Shown: positions 1 to 13,089 of the stretch, in pieces | Numbering within the stretch: the stretch's first letter is position 1 | Layout: each line of letters starts with the position of its first letter | Assembly (NCBI GenBank): GCA_035048495.1 | Contig: CM068552.1 | Span: forward strand, 26,042,154 to 26,106,153 | Direction of reading: 5' to 3' | DNA from: Euptelea pleiosperma | Taxonomy: Eukaryota > Streptophyta > Magnoliopsida > Ranunculales > Eupteleaceae | Length of the DNA: 64,000 nt | Translations under genes and position numbers: made by a program | The notes under the pieces: model-generated | Databases searched by the model: none | The model's input: only the letters and a program-made list of their open reading frames with translations | Told to the model about the DNA's origin: nothing

Positions 1-1397
1 TGGGTGTCGAAAGATGAATCTAGAGTCAGTCTAAGAGATGATTAGCCACAACATTTTCAATTCCCTTTTTGCCTCTGATCTCTAGGTCAAATTCTTGTAG
101 TAAGATAATCCATCTGATCAATCTGGGCTTGGTTTCCTTCTTGGACATGAGTTATCTGAGGGCAGCATGATCAGTATATACAATGACCTTGTTGGCCAAA
201 AGGAACGAACGAAACTTGTCTAATGCAAAGACAACGGCCACAAGTTCTTTCTCAATGGTGGAGTAGTTTAGTTGAGCAGAGTTAAGAGTTTTGCTTACAT
301 AGTAGATCACATGTGATCGCTTGTCTACTATTTGCCCTAAGATAGCTCCTAAAGCATAGTCAGAGGCATCGCACATCACTTTGAAGGGAAGACTCCAGTC
401 AGGAGGACGAATGATATGAGCAGAAATTATTTTAGATTTTAATTTCTTGAAAGCAGTGATGCAGTTGGCATTGAAGTCAAAAGGGTTGTCTTTAGCCAGA
501 AGACTGCATAGAGGTCTAACAATCTGGGAGAAGTCCTTAATAAATTTCTGATAGAATCCACCATGCCCTAGGATGGATCGGATGTCACGCACTGACTTGG
601 GAATAAGCAGAGTAGAGATAATATCAATTTTTGCTTTATCGACCTCAATGCCCTGTTGAGAGATGACATAACCGAGAACTATACCCTTTTTCACCATGAA
701 GTGGCATTTCTCCCAATTAAGGACAAGTCGCTTGTCCTGACAACGTAAAGTACAAGTCCAAGATGGTGAAAGTTGTCTTCTCGTGGTCCTCTGGGGCGAT
801 GGGTATCTGATTATACCCCGAGTAGCCATCAAGGAAGCAGTAATAGACGTGACCTGCTAGTCTCTTCAACATTTGGTCAATGAAGGGTAAAGGAAAGTGG
901 TCCTTCCGAGTATTGGTGTTGAGTCGTCTGTAATCAATGCAAACTCTCCATTAAGGTGCTGAGTGACCATTTCCTTGTTCTCATTCTTTACCAATGTGAA
1001 TCCAACCTTTTTGGGTACAACATAAATAGGACTCACCCATTTGCTGTCCGAGATGGGGTAAATGATTTCCGCATCTAACAATTTGAGTACTTCATCCCGA
1101 ACAACTTCCTTCAGGACAAGGTTCAACCTGCTCTAGTGTTCTCGAGATGTTTTGGAGATAGATGTGATGTTGACACACCGAGGGATCTATGCGACAAATA
1201 TCATCTATAGTCCACCTTATAGCAGATTTGTGGTTCTTGAGCAATTTAATAAGTTGCTCTCATTTAGATTCTGTCAGAGCAGAGGCAATGATGGCAGGGT
1301 AGGTTTCATTGGGACCTAGATATACATAGGTGAGATCATTTGGAAGAGGCTTTAGCTCTAAATTTGGAGCAGGAGGATCAGTAGAGTTAGTCGCATA
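1..1397 (-). mobile_element. Ty3/gypsy pol remnant (RT and RNase H), Athila-like, 3' part cut by window edge
   Basis: Read on the minus strand. From about 1395 down, a linker typical of Athila-type polyproteins (ELKPLP, then a TIDDI-like segment) leads into reverse transcriptase near 1126 (DAEIIYPISDSKWVSPIYVVPKK) and on to RNase H (CDASDYALGAIL at about 370-330, YTDHAALR at about 155). Between roughly 750 and 780 the RT frame jumps from the palm (FLDGYSGYNQ) to RCQDKRLVLNWEKCHF, so about 60 residues carrying the catalytic FMDD motif are missing. Frameshifts and stops are also present. The element runs off the left edge before integrase. It is dead as a retrotransposon. The gag and protease of the same element lie at 3890-6535. 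Confidence 0.85.
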
Positions 1398-3889
1398 TGA
1401 CACATGATATTCGCTTAAAAGTGCGTATTTTCCACTATTATCCTCTAAGCGTTATCACACTTTCCTACGTAAAACTGCTCTATTTACCCACTTTTTTACG
1501 TAAGAGCATCTTCTATTGCATAAAACACACTTTTCTGGACGAAATGGTATACTTGCATGCATTAAACGCACTTTCGAACGTCTAGATATAAAGCCATTCT
1601 GATTAAGTCTCATTACGCGCTTCTTCTGTCGCAGGAAACCCCGATTGGATGATTCTTAAAACTTGTGGGCCCACATCGATTATGAAAGCCCATTATCAAA
1701 GCTCAAGAGCCAATAGGCTGATGATGAGAAGATATAGGCCAAAGACTGGAAGAGCCAACAGTCGAAAGAATCAAGGGACAACCAAGAGAGAAGGAGAGAC
1801 AAGCCCTCAAAGAAAAGACTAAGGAGATTAAAGCTTATAAACCAACACAAGGCGAGTGCTTGTTCAGTTGGTGAAGCATGCAAAAGACCAAGTTAAAGAT
1901 CAGGGTTCAAGACCCTCTGCTAGCATTTTCTCTTTATTTTGTAATATTTTCTCTCTTCTCTCTAAACCCTGAGTCCCACATCCAACTGTCACCCTTCGTT
2001 CTCTCACTCTCCAGAATCCAACTGCTCACCACCCACATCTTCATCTGAACAAAACAATCCTCCATTCGACCGTCCGATCATTCAGATCCTATATCCTCTC
2101 CTAGATCACCATCAGATCATCCATCAAATGATCAGATCACTCAATCATTCCTCCGATCATACCATCCGATTGAGACCCGATCTAACATCCTTACCTTTCG
2201 ATCTCTCATTCATCCTATGTGCCACCAAGATCATTGTTCTACAAAAATGGAATATTTATTTCACAAGGTTGATTTTGTTGGAAAGAAGATAATTTACGCA
2301 AGGAAAGATTTCAAAAGTGGAAAGAAGTGGCGATCTTTGAAAAGCTTTAACAATATTTTAGAGATTTTGGAAATAATAAAAAGGATATTCTACAAAAGGA
2401 AAGGTTGGATTTTTTTTTTAAAAAAAATCAGTCTTTAGTTGAAGAGTTTTAGAATGTGATTTAAATGGTTTGATTTCAAAATTAAAAAAAAAAAAAAAGA
2501 AAGAAATATTTTAAAAGGATTTTTTTTATGGAATGAAAGATTCCAAAGAGGGGAGTGTGAAACACGTTGTTAGGGGAAACACGTTGTTATTTTGGAGAGG
2601 GAGGATAAAAACCCTAAGGGAGAACCGTCCCCAGGTCTCTCCCTCTTGCTGGACCTCTAAAAATTTCTCAAAAAGCCATCATCACCCTCCTCTAGCTGTT
2701 GCACATCTTCTGCAAACCAGAAACCCAGCCACCGTCTCCTCCATTAAGCCAAGCCATTCCATCCCCACCTGCAACCACTGTGGAACCAACTCGTTGCTCC
2801 CTTCCACAGCCATTAACCTTGCTCCTTCACGGTTTTAAGGCAACACAACCCCCATCGGTTCTTCCGGAGTTGCAGGTTCGCAACTCCGGCGAAACCTGTA
2901 ACTTCTGGCCTCCGACGTCTTCTCTCACTCTCCCATCTCGCCTTCTCTTTCTCTCTCACTTGCCCAAGACAGCAAAAAAAAAAAAAAAAAGAAAACAAAA
3001 GAAAAGAGAAGAAGAAGGAGAGAAGAGGAGATCGTCTATACCTGCTGGTTCTCCACGGTGTGCCGCCATCCTTCTCCTCCATTACCGCCTGCTCCTCCAA
3101 CGGCCAAGCCGTTAGGTACCCCGCCTGCAAGTTGCAGTAGCATCTTCATGCAATACATCTTCAGCACCCACTGTCTACACCCTCACAACGACCTGCTGAT
3201 CCCTCCTCATCCACGGCCAGATCTACTCCATCTTCACCGCCCCTATTCATCATCTTGAAGGGTAGCACCACCACCAACCACCGTTGCTGCCTTCTCTAGG
3301 CAGTGCTCCTCACGGCACTGTCACTTTCTCCTTTGTGCACAGTGTGCACCACAGCAAACCAATCCACCAAATAGGTAAGGTCCCCTCTTTTCTCTTTATA
3401 ACCATTTATCTTCTCTCTAGCTTCACTTTATTCTCTATCTTTAAAGTATCTTTCTCTCTCTCTAATTCTAGATCTCTCTCTATCTATCTTAAATATCTTT
3501 TTAAAAAAAAAACTTTCTAGATAGTTTTTATGCATTTGTTAATTTCTCTTAAATGTAATAGAGTTTATTGGAATTAATGAAAGTTAATGGATTTAGTTAT
3601 TCTTCTTTTGTAATTTTGCTACTTATTAGTTCATAGATTCTCTCTCTAAAAAAATCTTATTTTAACTCTCGTAATCATCATTCTCACCTCCTCATCATTT
3701 TTAGCAATTTTTCATCATATTGTTCTGATAATGCACTAATCCGACTAATCTCGAGTGCGGATCGACATCCGACACGAAGCCCTGTACAACTCTTATTTTT
3801 TTACAAGAATTATGAATCGGATTAATTTACAAATGTATTGAGATTAGGGTTTCCGTAACCAACGACGCGAAAAAACTCCACTTTCAACA
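1398..3889. mobile_element. LTR-like 2.5-kb insertion splitting the gypsy polyprotein
   Basis: This block separates the protease-distal linker (ending VIEFKPLRT at about 3930) from the RT-proximal linker of the same gypsy element. It begins TGACACATG and ends CTTTCAACA, so it has TG...CA termini, and no coding sequence of substance. It contains a leader-like stretch (AAAACCCTAAGGG near 2608) and a pyrimidine-rich zone at 2640-3520 with an A run at 2973. A solo LTR in plus orientation is the simplest reading. I could not find a clean 5-bp duplication at its edges (GCATA against CAGAT), so the ends are provisional. Confidence 0.4.
1855..1930 (+). other. tRNA-like head (possible SINE)
   Basis: An A-box-like TCAGTTGGTGAAG (1863-1875) and a B-box-like GGGTTCAAGACCC (1903-1915) are spaced as in a tRNA-derived polymerase III promoter. 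No cloverleaf or target duplication was established, so this is only a candidate SINE head inside the LTR-like insertion. Confidence 0.3.
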
Positions 3890-5504
3890 CAGATACGGTG
3901 GATAGAGAAGTTGCCTAAGTAGGCAGAGGTAGGATTGGTTCACTGATCATAGTGCGCAGAGGCTTGAACTCAATGACGGGAGTGGGGATATCGATCAGTG
4001 GAGCCATCTCCAAAAGATCATTGAGTTCAGAAATGGCTGACTCTATTTCAAAGTTTGCCCCAAAGTGTTCTAGACACTACTTTAAAATATCTTGGTAGAG
4101 TCCGGGAATAGACTCTCAACGGCACACATATCATCGGCCACATCGCAATCGGCATCCTTTTGCATTAGACAAAAGATATTGACCTCAGCCTTGAGGTTAC
4201 CAAAAGCAATGGACATATTTCCATTCTGACACCCAATGTGTGCATTCATGGTGGCAAGGAATGGGCGACTTAAGATGACTGGGATGCGGTTATCCTGACA
4301 TGGCTCTGTGTCAAGGATGATAAACTCCACAGAATAGTAAAAGTCAGTGACTTTCTATAGGATATCTTCAATGATTCCCCTTGGAATTTTGATTGACTGA
4401 TCAGCTAGTTTCAAAGTTACTTTTATGGGCTTCATATCTTTCAGTCCCAACTGCTGATATACCGAGAACGGTATGAGATTGACACTAGCCCCTAAATCTA
4501 ACAAGACAGTGCAGCTAAAGTTGTCTCCAATTTCACATTGTACAGTTGGACTACCTGGATCCTTATGTTTGATCACGCTATTGCGTTGAATGAACACGGT
4601 AGCTTTCTCGGCTAAGAAGGCATCTTTGGATACATGCGTACGCTGCTTGATAGTACACAAGTCCTTGAGGAATTTGGCATAGGAGGGGATTTTCTTTATA
4701 GCAGAAAAAAATGGAATATTGATCTGGACGTCTTTAAAGATGTCTAAGATTTTTGAAAATTGCTGATCCCACTTATTTTGGACAAGTCTATCCGAAAATG
4801 GAGGCTTTAGTCGACAAATTGGCTTGACATTAGCCTGAGATGTCTACACAGGGCTATCTGATTTGGGTGCAGAGGTAGAAGCAGTAGAGGGGGATTTGGA
4901 ACTAGGTTCCTCTATGCTAGTGATGGGTGCTGGAGATGGCACCGAAGGTGGTTGGACTCCCATGTCCATAGTTTTTCCTGATCGTATGGTGGTGACAGCT
5001 TGCACCTCACCCTAATAATTCTCATTCTGGCTTTGAGATTGGGAACCTATCTCATACACTGCCCCCTTGGCATTCCCTTTAGGGTTGGTGATGGGTTGGC
5101 TAGGAAAGATGCCCCTAGCTTTCTCAGCTTCTAAGTTGCCTAAGCGTTGCTTGAGGCATTGCATAGATTGCTATTGCTGATTGATGAATTGGGCAAGAAG
5201 GTTCTCTATGCCAGGTGTTGGGACAGGAGGTTGAGGTGCAACTAGGGGAAGCTAAGGCATCAATTCTCTATTAGAGCTCAGAGGGGCACTATAATTGTAC
5301 GTTGGAGATGGAGTTGGAACAAGCTATTGAGTCTAAAATTACTAAGGGACTCGTTGTTGACTCTAGAAGTTACTCTGTTGGCCAGAGTACTGACCCTACT
5401 GGAATTGGTAGTTCTGATTGGATTGGTATGGACCCTGCTGGTACTGTCCCTGGTTGGCTAAGGTTGGATGCTGTATTTGAAATGGTGCTGCGTAGGTAAC
5501 CTTT
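3890..5504 (-). mobile_element. Ty3/gypsy gag C-terminus and retropepsin, Athila-like
   Basis: The minus strand reads a Gln/Pro-rich gag linker (GQYSGQQSNF near 5400), an ITTIRSGK-like motif near 5000, a YAKFLKDLC segment at about 4660, then the aspartic protease. The protease motif at about 4500 is LLDLGASVNLIPFSVYQQLG, with DLGAS in place of DTGAS as in Athila-like families, followed by IPVILSRPFLAT near 4260. Stops interrupt the frame at about 4355 and 4080, at 5040 and in the gag linker. It continues the gag at 5835-6535 and precedes the RT at 1-1397. Confidence 0.85.
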
Positions 5505-5834
5505 GTTTCGTTTAACCTTTCAGTTAGTGATACTTTCCGTTTGGACGTGGTCCCGTGGTTTTTTCTTGGCTAAGGTTTCCACATAAAAATATCTTGTCTT
5601 GTGTGATTGTTTGATTGTGTTTCGCATTATATCCTGATTAGATCAAAGGACAAAAAGATAATATACCACGGAGGTATATTTGATTTGAGTTGGTTGTGAT
5701 AATTCTTTTTCAAACAACCAAGGCATGAAATTTTATCCCCATACCATAGACTAGTAAAACTGCATAGTTAATTACTTTTTAAATACCTAATCAACCCCCC
5801 TTCTAGGTATATTGAATTAAAGAGAACGGACCGG
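5505..5834 (+). mobile_element. Insertion in gypsy gag, possibly the tail of a SIRE-like copia LTR
   Basis: About 330 bp of non-coding DNA splits the gypsy gag frame. It has TTTGATTGTGTTTCGC-type text and a C-run (CAACCCCCCTTCTAGG near 5794) that resemble the ends of SIRE/Maximus-type copia LTRs. A SIRE-like pol fragment lies at 6540. The assignment is by resemblance only. Confidence 0.3.
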
Positions 5835-6535
5835 TGGAATTTCATCAGTTGTCCAATGTTGAGAGTTTTTCCCTAACTCTCTTAAGAATTTGTAAGCTTC
5901 AGTCAGAGTTTTGTGCATGAATTTGCCCTGGCACATGGACTCTACCATGGTGCGGGACTCATCAGTTAGTCCCTTGTTGAAGATATGGACAAGATTGCCC
6001 TTCTCGATGCTATGGTGGGGACACTTAGTCAGATAGTCCTGGAATCTATCCCACGCTTTAAAGAATTTCTCATCAGACTTTTATCGGAAGTTCTAGGTGA
6101 GTTGCTTCATTTGGTTGGTCCGAGTCATGGGGTAGAATTTGGACATGAATTTGCCCACTAACTCTTTCCAATTGCTGATTGAGTCAGTGGGTAAGGAGTA
6201 GAGCCAATCTGAGGCTCGATCTTTCAGTGAGAATGGAAAAACTCGCAGGCGTATATTGCCATCATCGAGGTTCTGGTTCTTGAAAAGCAAGATGACATGT
6301 TGGAATTCCCTAATATGGGAATACGGGTCTTCTCTAGGGAGACCGCAAAAGGTTGGCCCCATTTGGATCGTCTGCAACCTGATCTCAAACTACACCGCCG
6401 TAGTAGGTGGAAGAACAATACAGGTGGGTGAATTAGTAGAGATTGGGGCAAACATCTCGATAAGAGGTCGTTCGTCTGCCATTACTACAAATGTAGTTGT
6501 ACTGGGAGAGGTGGGTGGGAAAAGAGATGGGGAAT
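5835..6535 (-). mobile_element. Ty3/gypsy gag N-terminal region
   Basis: The minus strand starts with ATG at 6482 (MADERPLIEMF), meets a premature stop at about 6397, then reads the retrotransposon gag domain: GLPREDPYSHIREF, FSLKDRASDWLYSLP, WKELVGKFMSKFYP. After a stop near 6090 it continues through DEKFFKAWDRFQDYL and MCQGKFMHKTLTEAYKFL to about 5840. This is the 5' coding end of the element whose pol lies at 1-1397. Several stops make it a pseudogene. Confidence 0.85.
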
Positions 6536-6539
6536 CCCT

Positions 6540-8698
6540 GAAAACTATTATATCATTGGTAGAAATCCCAAGATCATCTGTAATTCTGTCAAATTAAATG
6601 ATTTTGACTTATGGCACCAAAGACTAGGTCACATGAACCAAAAGGACCTAGTTAAAATCACTAATAAAGAATTAGTGAGAGGTGTGCCCAAATTGGAAAA
6701 ACCTACAGGCACTATTTGTGGAGCTTGCCAAATCGGTAAACAAATAAAAAGCTCACACAAAAAGGGAAATTATTGTGCTACCTCCAAAGTACTTGATCTG
6801 ATTTACATGGATCTTATGGGTCCAATGAGGACTGAAAGTTTGAGAGGTAAAAGATACATTCTGGTCATGGTAGATGATTACTCTAGATTGACTTGGATTG
6901 CTATTTTAAGAGAGAAATCAGATGCTTTTGAAGAATGTAAAAAGATATGCCAAAAAATTCAGAATGAAAAGGCTACAGTATAGTCAGGATTCGTACTGAT
7001 CATGGAGGAGAATTTAAAGATTATCATCTCACTGAGTACTGTGATGCCATTGGCATTAAGCATGAATTTTCTGTACCCATTACACCACAGCAAAATGGAG
7101 TAGTGGAAAGAAAGAATAGGGTGATTCAGGAAATGGCCTGGGTAATGCTTCATGGCAAAAACTTACCTCAAAATTTATGGGCAGAAGCAGTAAGCACTGC
7201 TTGCTATACTCTCAATAGAGTTTATTTGAGACCAGGAACTTTGAATACTCCTTATGAAATCTAGTCGAGTAAAAAACCTAATGTCAAATATTTTAAGATT
7301 TTTGGGAGCAAATGCTACATTCTTAGAGATAGAGAATCTTTGGGAAAATTTGACAAAAGAGGAGATGAAAGAATTTTCTGGGATATTCCACTAATAGTAG
7401 AGCTTATCGGGTTCTCAATCAAAGAACTAAAACGATAATGGAGTCTATTAATGTGGTAATTGATGATTTGAATACTGAAGAAAATTCCTCGCAAGATGAC
7501 AATTGCGATAATATTTGTCAAGTATTGATGACATTCATGTTACTTCATCTTCTAGCGATTCTCCTGCTGATAAATCTCCACCCTTGTGGGTTAAGAAAAA
7601 TCACCCTAGTGTTGACATCATTGGTGAAGCAGGGAGTAGAGTTTAAACTAGAAGACAGATTGAAAATGTTGTTAATTTTGTGTGTTATACTTCTCAGATT
7701 AAACCAAAAAATATTTCTGAAGCTCTTACTGATGAAAATTGGATTAGTGTCATGCAGGAGGAACTAAGTCAATTTACTAGAAATGATGTTTGGTATTTAG
7801 TGCCCAGACCTAAAGATACAAATGTTATAGGCACAAAATGGATTTTCAAAAATAAATCAGATGAAAACGGAACAGTTGTCAGAAACAAAGCCAGACTTGT
7901 AGCTCAAGGCTATACTCAAATTGAAGACATTGATTTTGATGAAACTTTTGGTCATGTTGCTAGACTGGAATCCATTCGTATACTGCTTGTTGTTGCTTGT
8001 CATCTTAAATTTAAACTTTTTCTGATGGATGTCAAGAATGCCTTCTTAAATGGTGTTCTTCAAAAAGAAGTTTATGTGGAACAACCCAAAGGGTTTGAAG
8101 ATCCAAAATTTTCTGATCAAGTTTATTATTTTAAAAAGGCATGATATGGTTTAAAACAAGCCCCCAGGGCTTGGTATGAGAGATTGACCACTTTTCTGCT
8201 TCATCGAAGTTTCATCAGAGGAGAAGTGGACAAGACCTTATTTGTTAAAACCATTCAGGGAATTTATGTGATTGGTCAAATCTATGTTGATGATATAGTT
8301 TTTGGGTCCACATCTGTTGATCATGTTCACATGTTTTCAGAACAAATGAAAAAAAGAATTTGAAATGAGCATCGTTGGTGAGCTGAGTTATTTTCTAGGT
8401 CTTCAAGTAAAACAGTTGGATGATGGAATTTTTATTTCTCAATCCAAATATAGCAAAGACTTAGTTAAGAAATTTGGTATGGAATCAGCTAAACACCATC
8501 GTACTCCCATGAGTACTACTACAAAGCTGAGCAAAGACACTGAAGGAAAGGATGTTGACCAGACCTTATACAGAAGCATGATAGGAAGTTTACTCTATCT
8601 CTGCTAGCCGTCCTGATATTTCCTTTAGTGTGGGTGCATGTGCTAGATTTCAAGTTAATCCCAAAGAATCTCATATTCTTGCAGTAAAATGTATCTAA
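6540..8698 (+). mobile_element. Ty1/copia pol fragment, SIRE/Maximus-like, decayed
   Basis: Begins in the GAG-pre-integrase domain (WHQRLGHMN, then CGACQIGKQ, the HHCC finger) at about 6610-6740. Integrase follows: DLIYMDLMGPMR and VDDYSRLTW, a frameshift at about 6977, RTDHGGEF, and TPQQNGVVERKNR (the DDE residues can all be seen). After stops comes reverse transcriptase at 7740-8650: GTKWIFKNKSDENG, NKARLVAQGYTQ, MDVKNAFLNG, a stop at 8144, YGLKQAPRAWYERL, a YVDDIVFGS catalytic box at about 8285, and RPDISFSVGACARF. It ends abruptly at AVKC (about 8690), where the tandem array begins. No RNase H or LTR remains. Confidence 0.85.
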
Positions 8699-8910
8699 GA
8701 GCTAGATGTAGAACCAGTTCAATACCAATATTAGCGAGTATGGCATGATCAGCCGCCATACTGGGAGGCCACGACCCAGAAGAGACTCCCTGTTTGACAG
8801 TATTAGCTATCAATCTGAACACTCTATCAATCGAACTTTTTTTATCATCAAAGATGATTGCATTACATTCCTTCCAAATAGCAACTAAGCAGATGATCGT
8901 AACCCATCCT
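8699..8910 (-). mobile_element. LINE tail, array copy 0 (partial)
   Basis: Only the upstream part of the tail remains (the segment before RNase H, with the DDKKSS-coding stretch near 8840). It is cut at the left by the copia fragment. Confidence 0.75.
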
Positions 8911-9705
8911 CCATATGATCACACCACTTTGAGCCATTAGAAAATATCTTTTCTGACAAGATTGGCACCAAACTTAGTGATCGTCGTAGTAATTGTGAAT
9001 CTGTATGTGTCAACCAGGCAGATCTTTGGTCTATAGGTCCACTTAAGGATGGCACCATACATTCATACGGTTAGTGGTCTCTAAGAGTATGCCACATGTC
9101 TCATATGGACGTTCTTCACCTGCTCGTGACCAAAAGTGCTCTAGGAGTAAATGTACATCTGTTTGTACACAGTCGGGTTGGTTCCCCATTTATTAGTAGT
9201 AATGGTGCACAACCATTTTTTCCTTGTCATTGCTAAGTTAATTAGGACTTGATGACTTATGAGTCCTTTATTAAGGACTCTTGGTCCAAATTATTCAATT
9301 TTGAACATGAAAAATCATTTCATAAGACAAAAAACTGTACAATTTACTTTTTTTGTATATTTTATTTAACACATTTTTAATTGATAACCCAAATTGCATT
9401 CAAAATTTCCAGCACTTTATTTTTGCTGCACTCCGAAATGCTAACTCGGGGCCAGACTCACAAACTAGCTCGTTCTTAGGTCCTCCTAGCGATAGGGAAA
9501 AATCCATACGGTCAGAGGTTTCTAAAAGTGTACCACGTGCCTCAAATGGACCTTTATGAGAAAAACTAGACTTAAAATGTGGTTTAGAACCATGGTCTGG
9601 GGTCCATATGGTGACCTAATGGAGGCACATTTTGATTGTGACTCTGAAATCAATCAAAATGTTCCACTAGTTGGGCAACACATGGACCCCGGACCATACG
9701 ATCAC

Positions 9706-10523
9706 TTTTTTTGCTAAATGAAAATGTATTAAAAGAAAAGACGATGCAACCTTCAAGGGAAGGAAACAAAGGAAAAACAAGCTGATCTAAAATCAAGACC
9801 TTATCTCATGAATCAAAAATAGGCCTGATAAGGGTCTTCCACTAAAACAAGGAAAGGGGGTCTAAAGTCCGACCACATATTAGGGTCATTAGGTAAACTA
9901 GCACCCTTTTTGGCGCACATGTCCGTCCACTAAAATTCACTTCCCTCCAAATCGAGGAAAATCGAATATCAGCGAATTTATGCTTAATAGTATACCATTT
10001 AACTTTAATTCTCCAAGGTATCTCCTCTTCTTGAAAGGCTTTGATGGCAGCTTTTGAATCATATTCTATACAAATATCGACCCATCCTTTCTGAACAGCC
10101 ATTTCAGCTCTTTCTAAGATAACCATGCACTCAGCCATGTAGTTGGTGACAATGCCTTGGCCAGCAATAAGAACACCATTGGTTAGCCCCAACGAGTTTC
10201 TGAAATGGTCTCCCAAACCACTTATACCTGGGTTACCTTTAGATGCCCCATGACAATTGAGTTTAATTACTCCCGAAGGCAGTAAAAACCACTTACAAGA
10301 GTTGATCCTAGGACCTCGACGTAGAATAGTTGCAATAACAATATTACTGAGTATAGCATGATCAGCCGCCATACTGGGAGGCCACGACCCAGAAGAGACT
10401 CCCTCTTTGATGGTATCAGCTATCCATCTGAGCACTCGATCAATCGAACTTTTTTTATCATCAAAGATGATTGTATTACATTCATTCCAAATAACCACTA
10501 AGCAGATGATCGTAACCCATCCT
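9706..10523 (-). mobile_element. LINE tail with RNase H, array copy 1 (longest open frame)
   Basis: The minus strand is open from 10498 to 9842 (218 codons). It reads WNECNTIIFDDKKSS, RWIADTIKEG, then an RVT_3-type RNase H: LNCHGASKGNPG, NYMAECMVILERAEMA, IEYDSKAAIKAF, ending DPLSLF. The first catalytic Asp is His here (NCHG instead of N-x-DG). After the stop comes a 3' UTR and a short A run (T7 on the plus strand at 9706). CCATACGATCAC on the left (9694-9705) and CCATATGATCAC on the right (10524-10535) look like the target-site duplication. It is a 5'-truncated non-LTR element that was then amplified in the array. Confidence 0.85.
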
Positions 10524-11393
10524 CCATATGATCACACCACTCTAAGCCAATTGAAAATATCTTTTCTAACAAGACTGGCACCAAACTTAGTGATCGTTGT
10601 AGTAATTGTGAATCTGTACATGTCAACCAGGCAGATCTTTGGTCTATAGGTCCACTAAAGGATGGCACCAAACATCCATACGGTCAGTGGTCTCTAAGAG
10701 TATGCCACATGTCTCATATGGACGTTCTTCACCTGCTCATGAGCAAAAGTGCACTCATAATGTGGTGTGGACCCCATAAGTAAAATATTTTTTGCATCGA
10801 TACTTGCACCAAATTTGGTAATAGTAGTATTTGTACATCTGGTTGTACACAGTCAAGTTGGTTACCCCATTTATTGGTAGTAATGGTGGGCAAACATTTT
10901 TCCTTGTCATTGCAAAGTTAATTAGGACTTGAAGTGATGACTTATGAGTCCTTTATTAAGGTCTCTTGGTCCAAATTATTCAATTTTAAACATGAAAAAT
11001 CATTTGATAAGACAAAAATCTGTACAATTTAAATTTTTTATTTTATTTTATTCTAGAAATTATTTTTGCCAAATTTCTTAACACATTTTTAATTGACAAC
11101 CCGAATTGTAATCAAACATTTCCAGCACTTAATTTTTACAACACTCCGAAATGCTAACTAGGGGCTAGACTCAGCAACCAGATCGTTCTTAGCTCCTCCT
11201 AGCGATAGGAAAAATATCCATACGGTCAGTGGTTTCGAAAAGTGTACCACGTGGCTCAAAAGGACCTTTATGAGGAAAACTAGACTCAAAATTGCTTTGG
11301 AACGAAATGGAGGCACATTTTGATTGTGACTCTCAAGCCAATTAAAATGTTCCACCGGTTGGGTGCCACATGGACCTCGGACCATATGATCAC

Positions 11394-12209
11394 TTTTTTT
11401 GTTAAATGAAAATGTATTAAGAGAAAAGACGATACAACCTACAAGGGAAGGAAACAAAGAGAAAACAAGTTGATCCAAAATCTAGATCTTATCTCATAAA
11501 TCAAAAATAGGTCTGATTAGGGTCATCCACTAAGACAAGGAAAGGGGCTCTGAAGTCCCACCACATATTAGGGTTATTAGGTAAACTAGCACACTTCTAG
11601 GCGCACATGTCCGCCCACCAAAATTCACTTCCCTCCAAGTCGAGTAAAACTGAATACAGTTGAATTTATGAATAATAGTATCCCATTTAGCTTTAATCTC
11701 CAGGGTATCTCCTCTCCTTGAAAGGCTTGGATGGCAGCTTTTGAATCATATTCTATCTAAATATTGACCCATCCTTTCTAAAGAGCCCGTTTAGTGCCTT
11801 CTGAGATAACCATGCACTCAGCCATGTAGTTGGTTACAACGCCTAGGCAAGCAATAAGAACACCATTGGTTAACCCCAACGAGTTTCTGAAATGGTCTCC
11901 CAAACCACCAATACTTGGGTTATCTTTAGAAGCCCCATCACAACTGAGTTTAATTACTCCCGAAGGCAGTAAAAACCACTTACAAGGGTTGATCCTAGGA
12001 GCTCGACATAGAACCAGTTCAATACCATATTAGCAGGTATAGCAAGATTAGCCGCCATACTGGGAGGCCACGACACAGAAGAGAATCCCTCTTTGACGGT
12101 ATCAGCTATCCATCTGAGCGCTCTATCAATCGAACTTTTTTTATCATCGAAGATGATAGGATTACATTCCTTCAAAATAGCCACCAAGTAGATGATCGTA
12201 ACCCATCCT
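11394..12209 (-). mobile_element. LINE tail, array copy 2
   Basis: Same element as copy 1, bounded by CCATATGATCAC at 11382-11393 and 12210-12221. The RNase H frame is broken by stops and frameshifts; IIFDDKKSSIDRALRWIADTVKEG is still open at about 12160-12090. Confidence 0.85.
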
Positions 12210-13089
12210 CCATATGATCACACCACTCTAAGCCAATTAAAAATATCTTTTTTGACAAGACTGGCACCAAACTTAGTGATTGTCGTAGTAATTGTGAATC
12301 TGTACATGTTAACCAGGCAGATCTTTGGTCTATAGGTCCACTAAAGGATGGCACCAAACATCCATATGGTCAGTGGTCTCTAAGAGTATACCACATGTCT
12401 CATATGGACGTTCTTCACCTGCTCATGAGCAAAAGTGCACTCATAATGTAGTGTGGACCCCCCCTAAACTAATAAGTAAAATATTTTTTGCATCGATACT
12501 TGCACTAAATTTGGTAATAGTAGTATTTGTACATCCGTTTGTACACAGTCAGGTTGGTTACCCCATTTATTGGTAGTAATGGTGGGCAAACATTTTTCCT
12601 TGTCATTGCAAAGTTAATTAGGACTTGAAGTGATGACTTATGAGTCCTTTATTAAGGTCTCTTGGTCCAAATTATTCAATTTTGAACATGAAAAATCATT
12701 TCATAAGACAAAAAACTGTACAACTTACTTTTTTATTTTATTTTATTCTGGAATTTATTTTTGCCAAATTTCTTAACACATTTTTAATTGACAACCCGAA
12801 TTGTAATCAAACATTTCCAGCACTTTATTTTTGCTGCACTCCGAAATGCTAACTAGGGGCCAGACTCAGCAACCAGATCGTTCTTAGCTCCTCCTAGCGA
12901 TAGGCAAAATATCCATACAGTCAGTGGTTTCGAAAAGTGTACCACTTGGCTCAAAAGGACCTTTATGAGCAAACCTAGACTCAAAATATGGTTAGAAACG
13001 AAATGGAGGCACATTTTGATTGTGATTTTCAAACCAATCAAAATGTTCCACCAGTTGGGCGCCACATGAACCTCGGACCATATGATCAC

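Noticed and set aside
2533..3520. Several 60-140-codon frames rich in Pro, Ser and Lys
   Set aside because: They arise from pyrimidine- and purine-rich DNA in the LTR-like insertion, overlap on both strands and show no domain.
1398..3889. Firm solo-LTR call for the insertion in the gypsy element
   Set aside because: The 5-bp flanks GCATA and CAGAT do not match, so it is kept only as a low-confidence feature.
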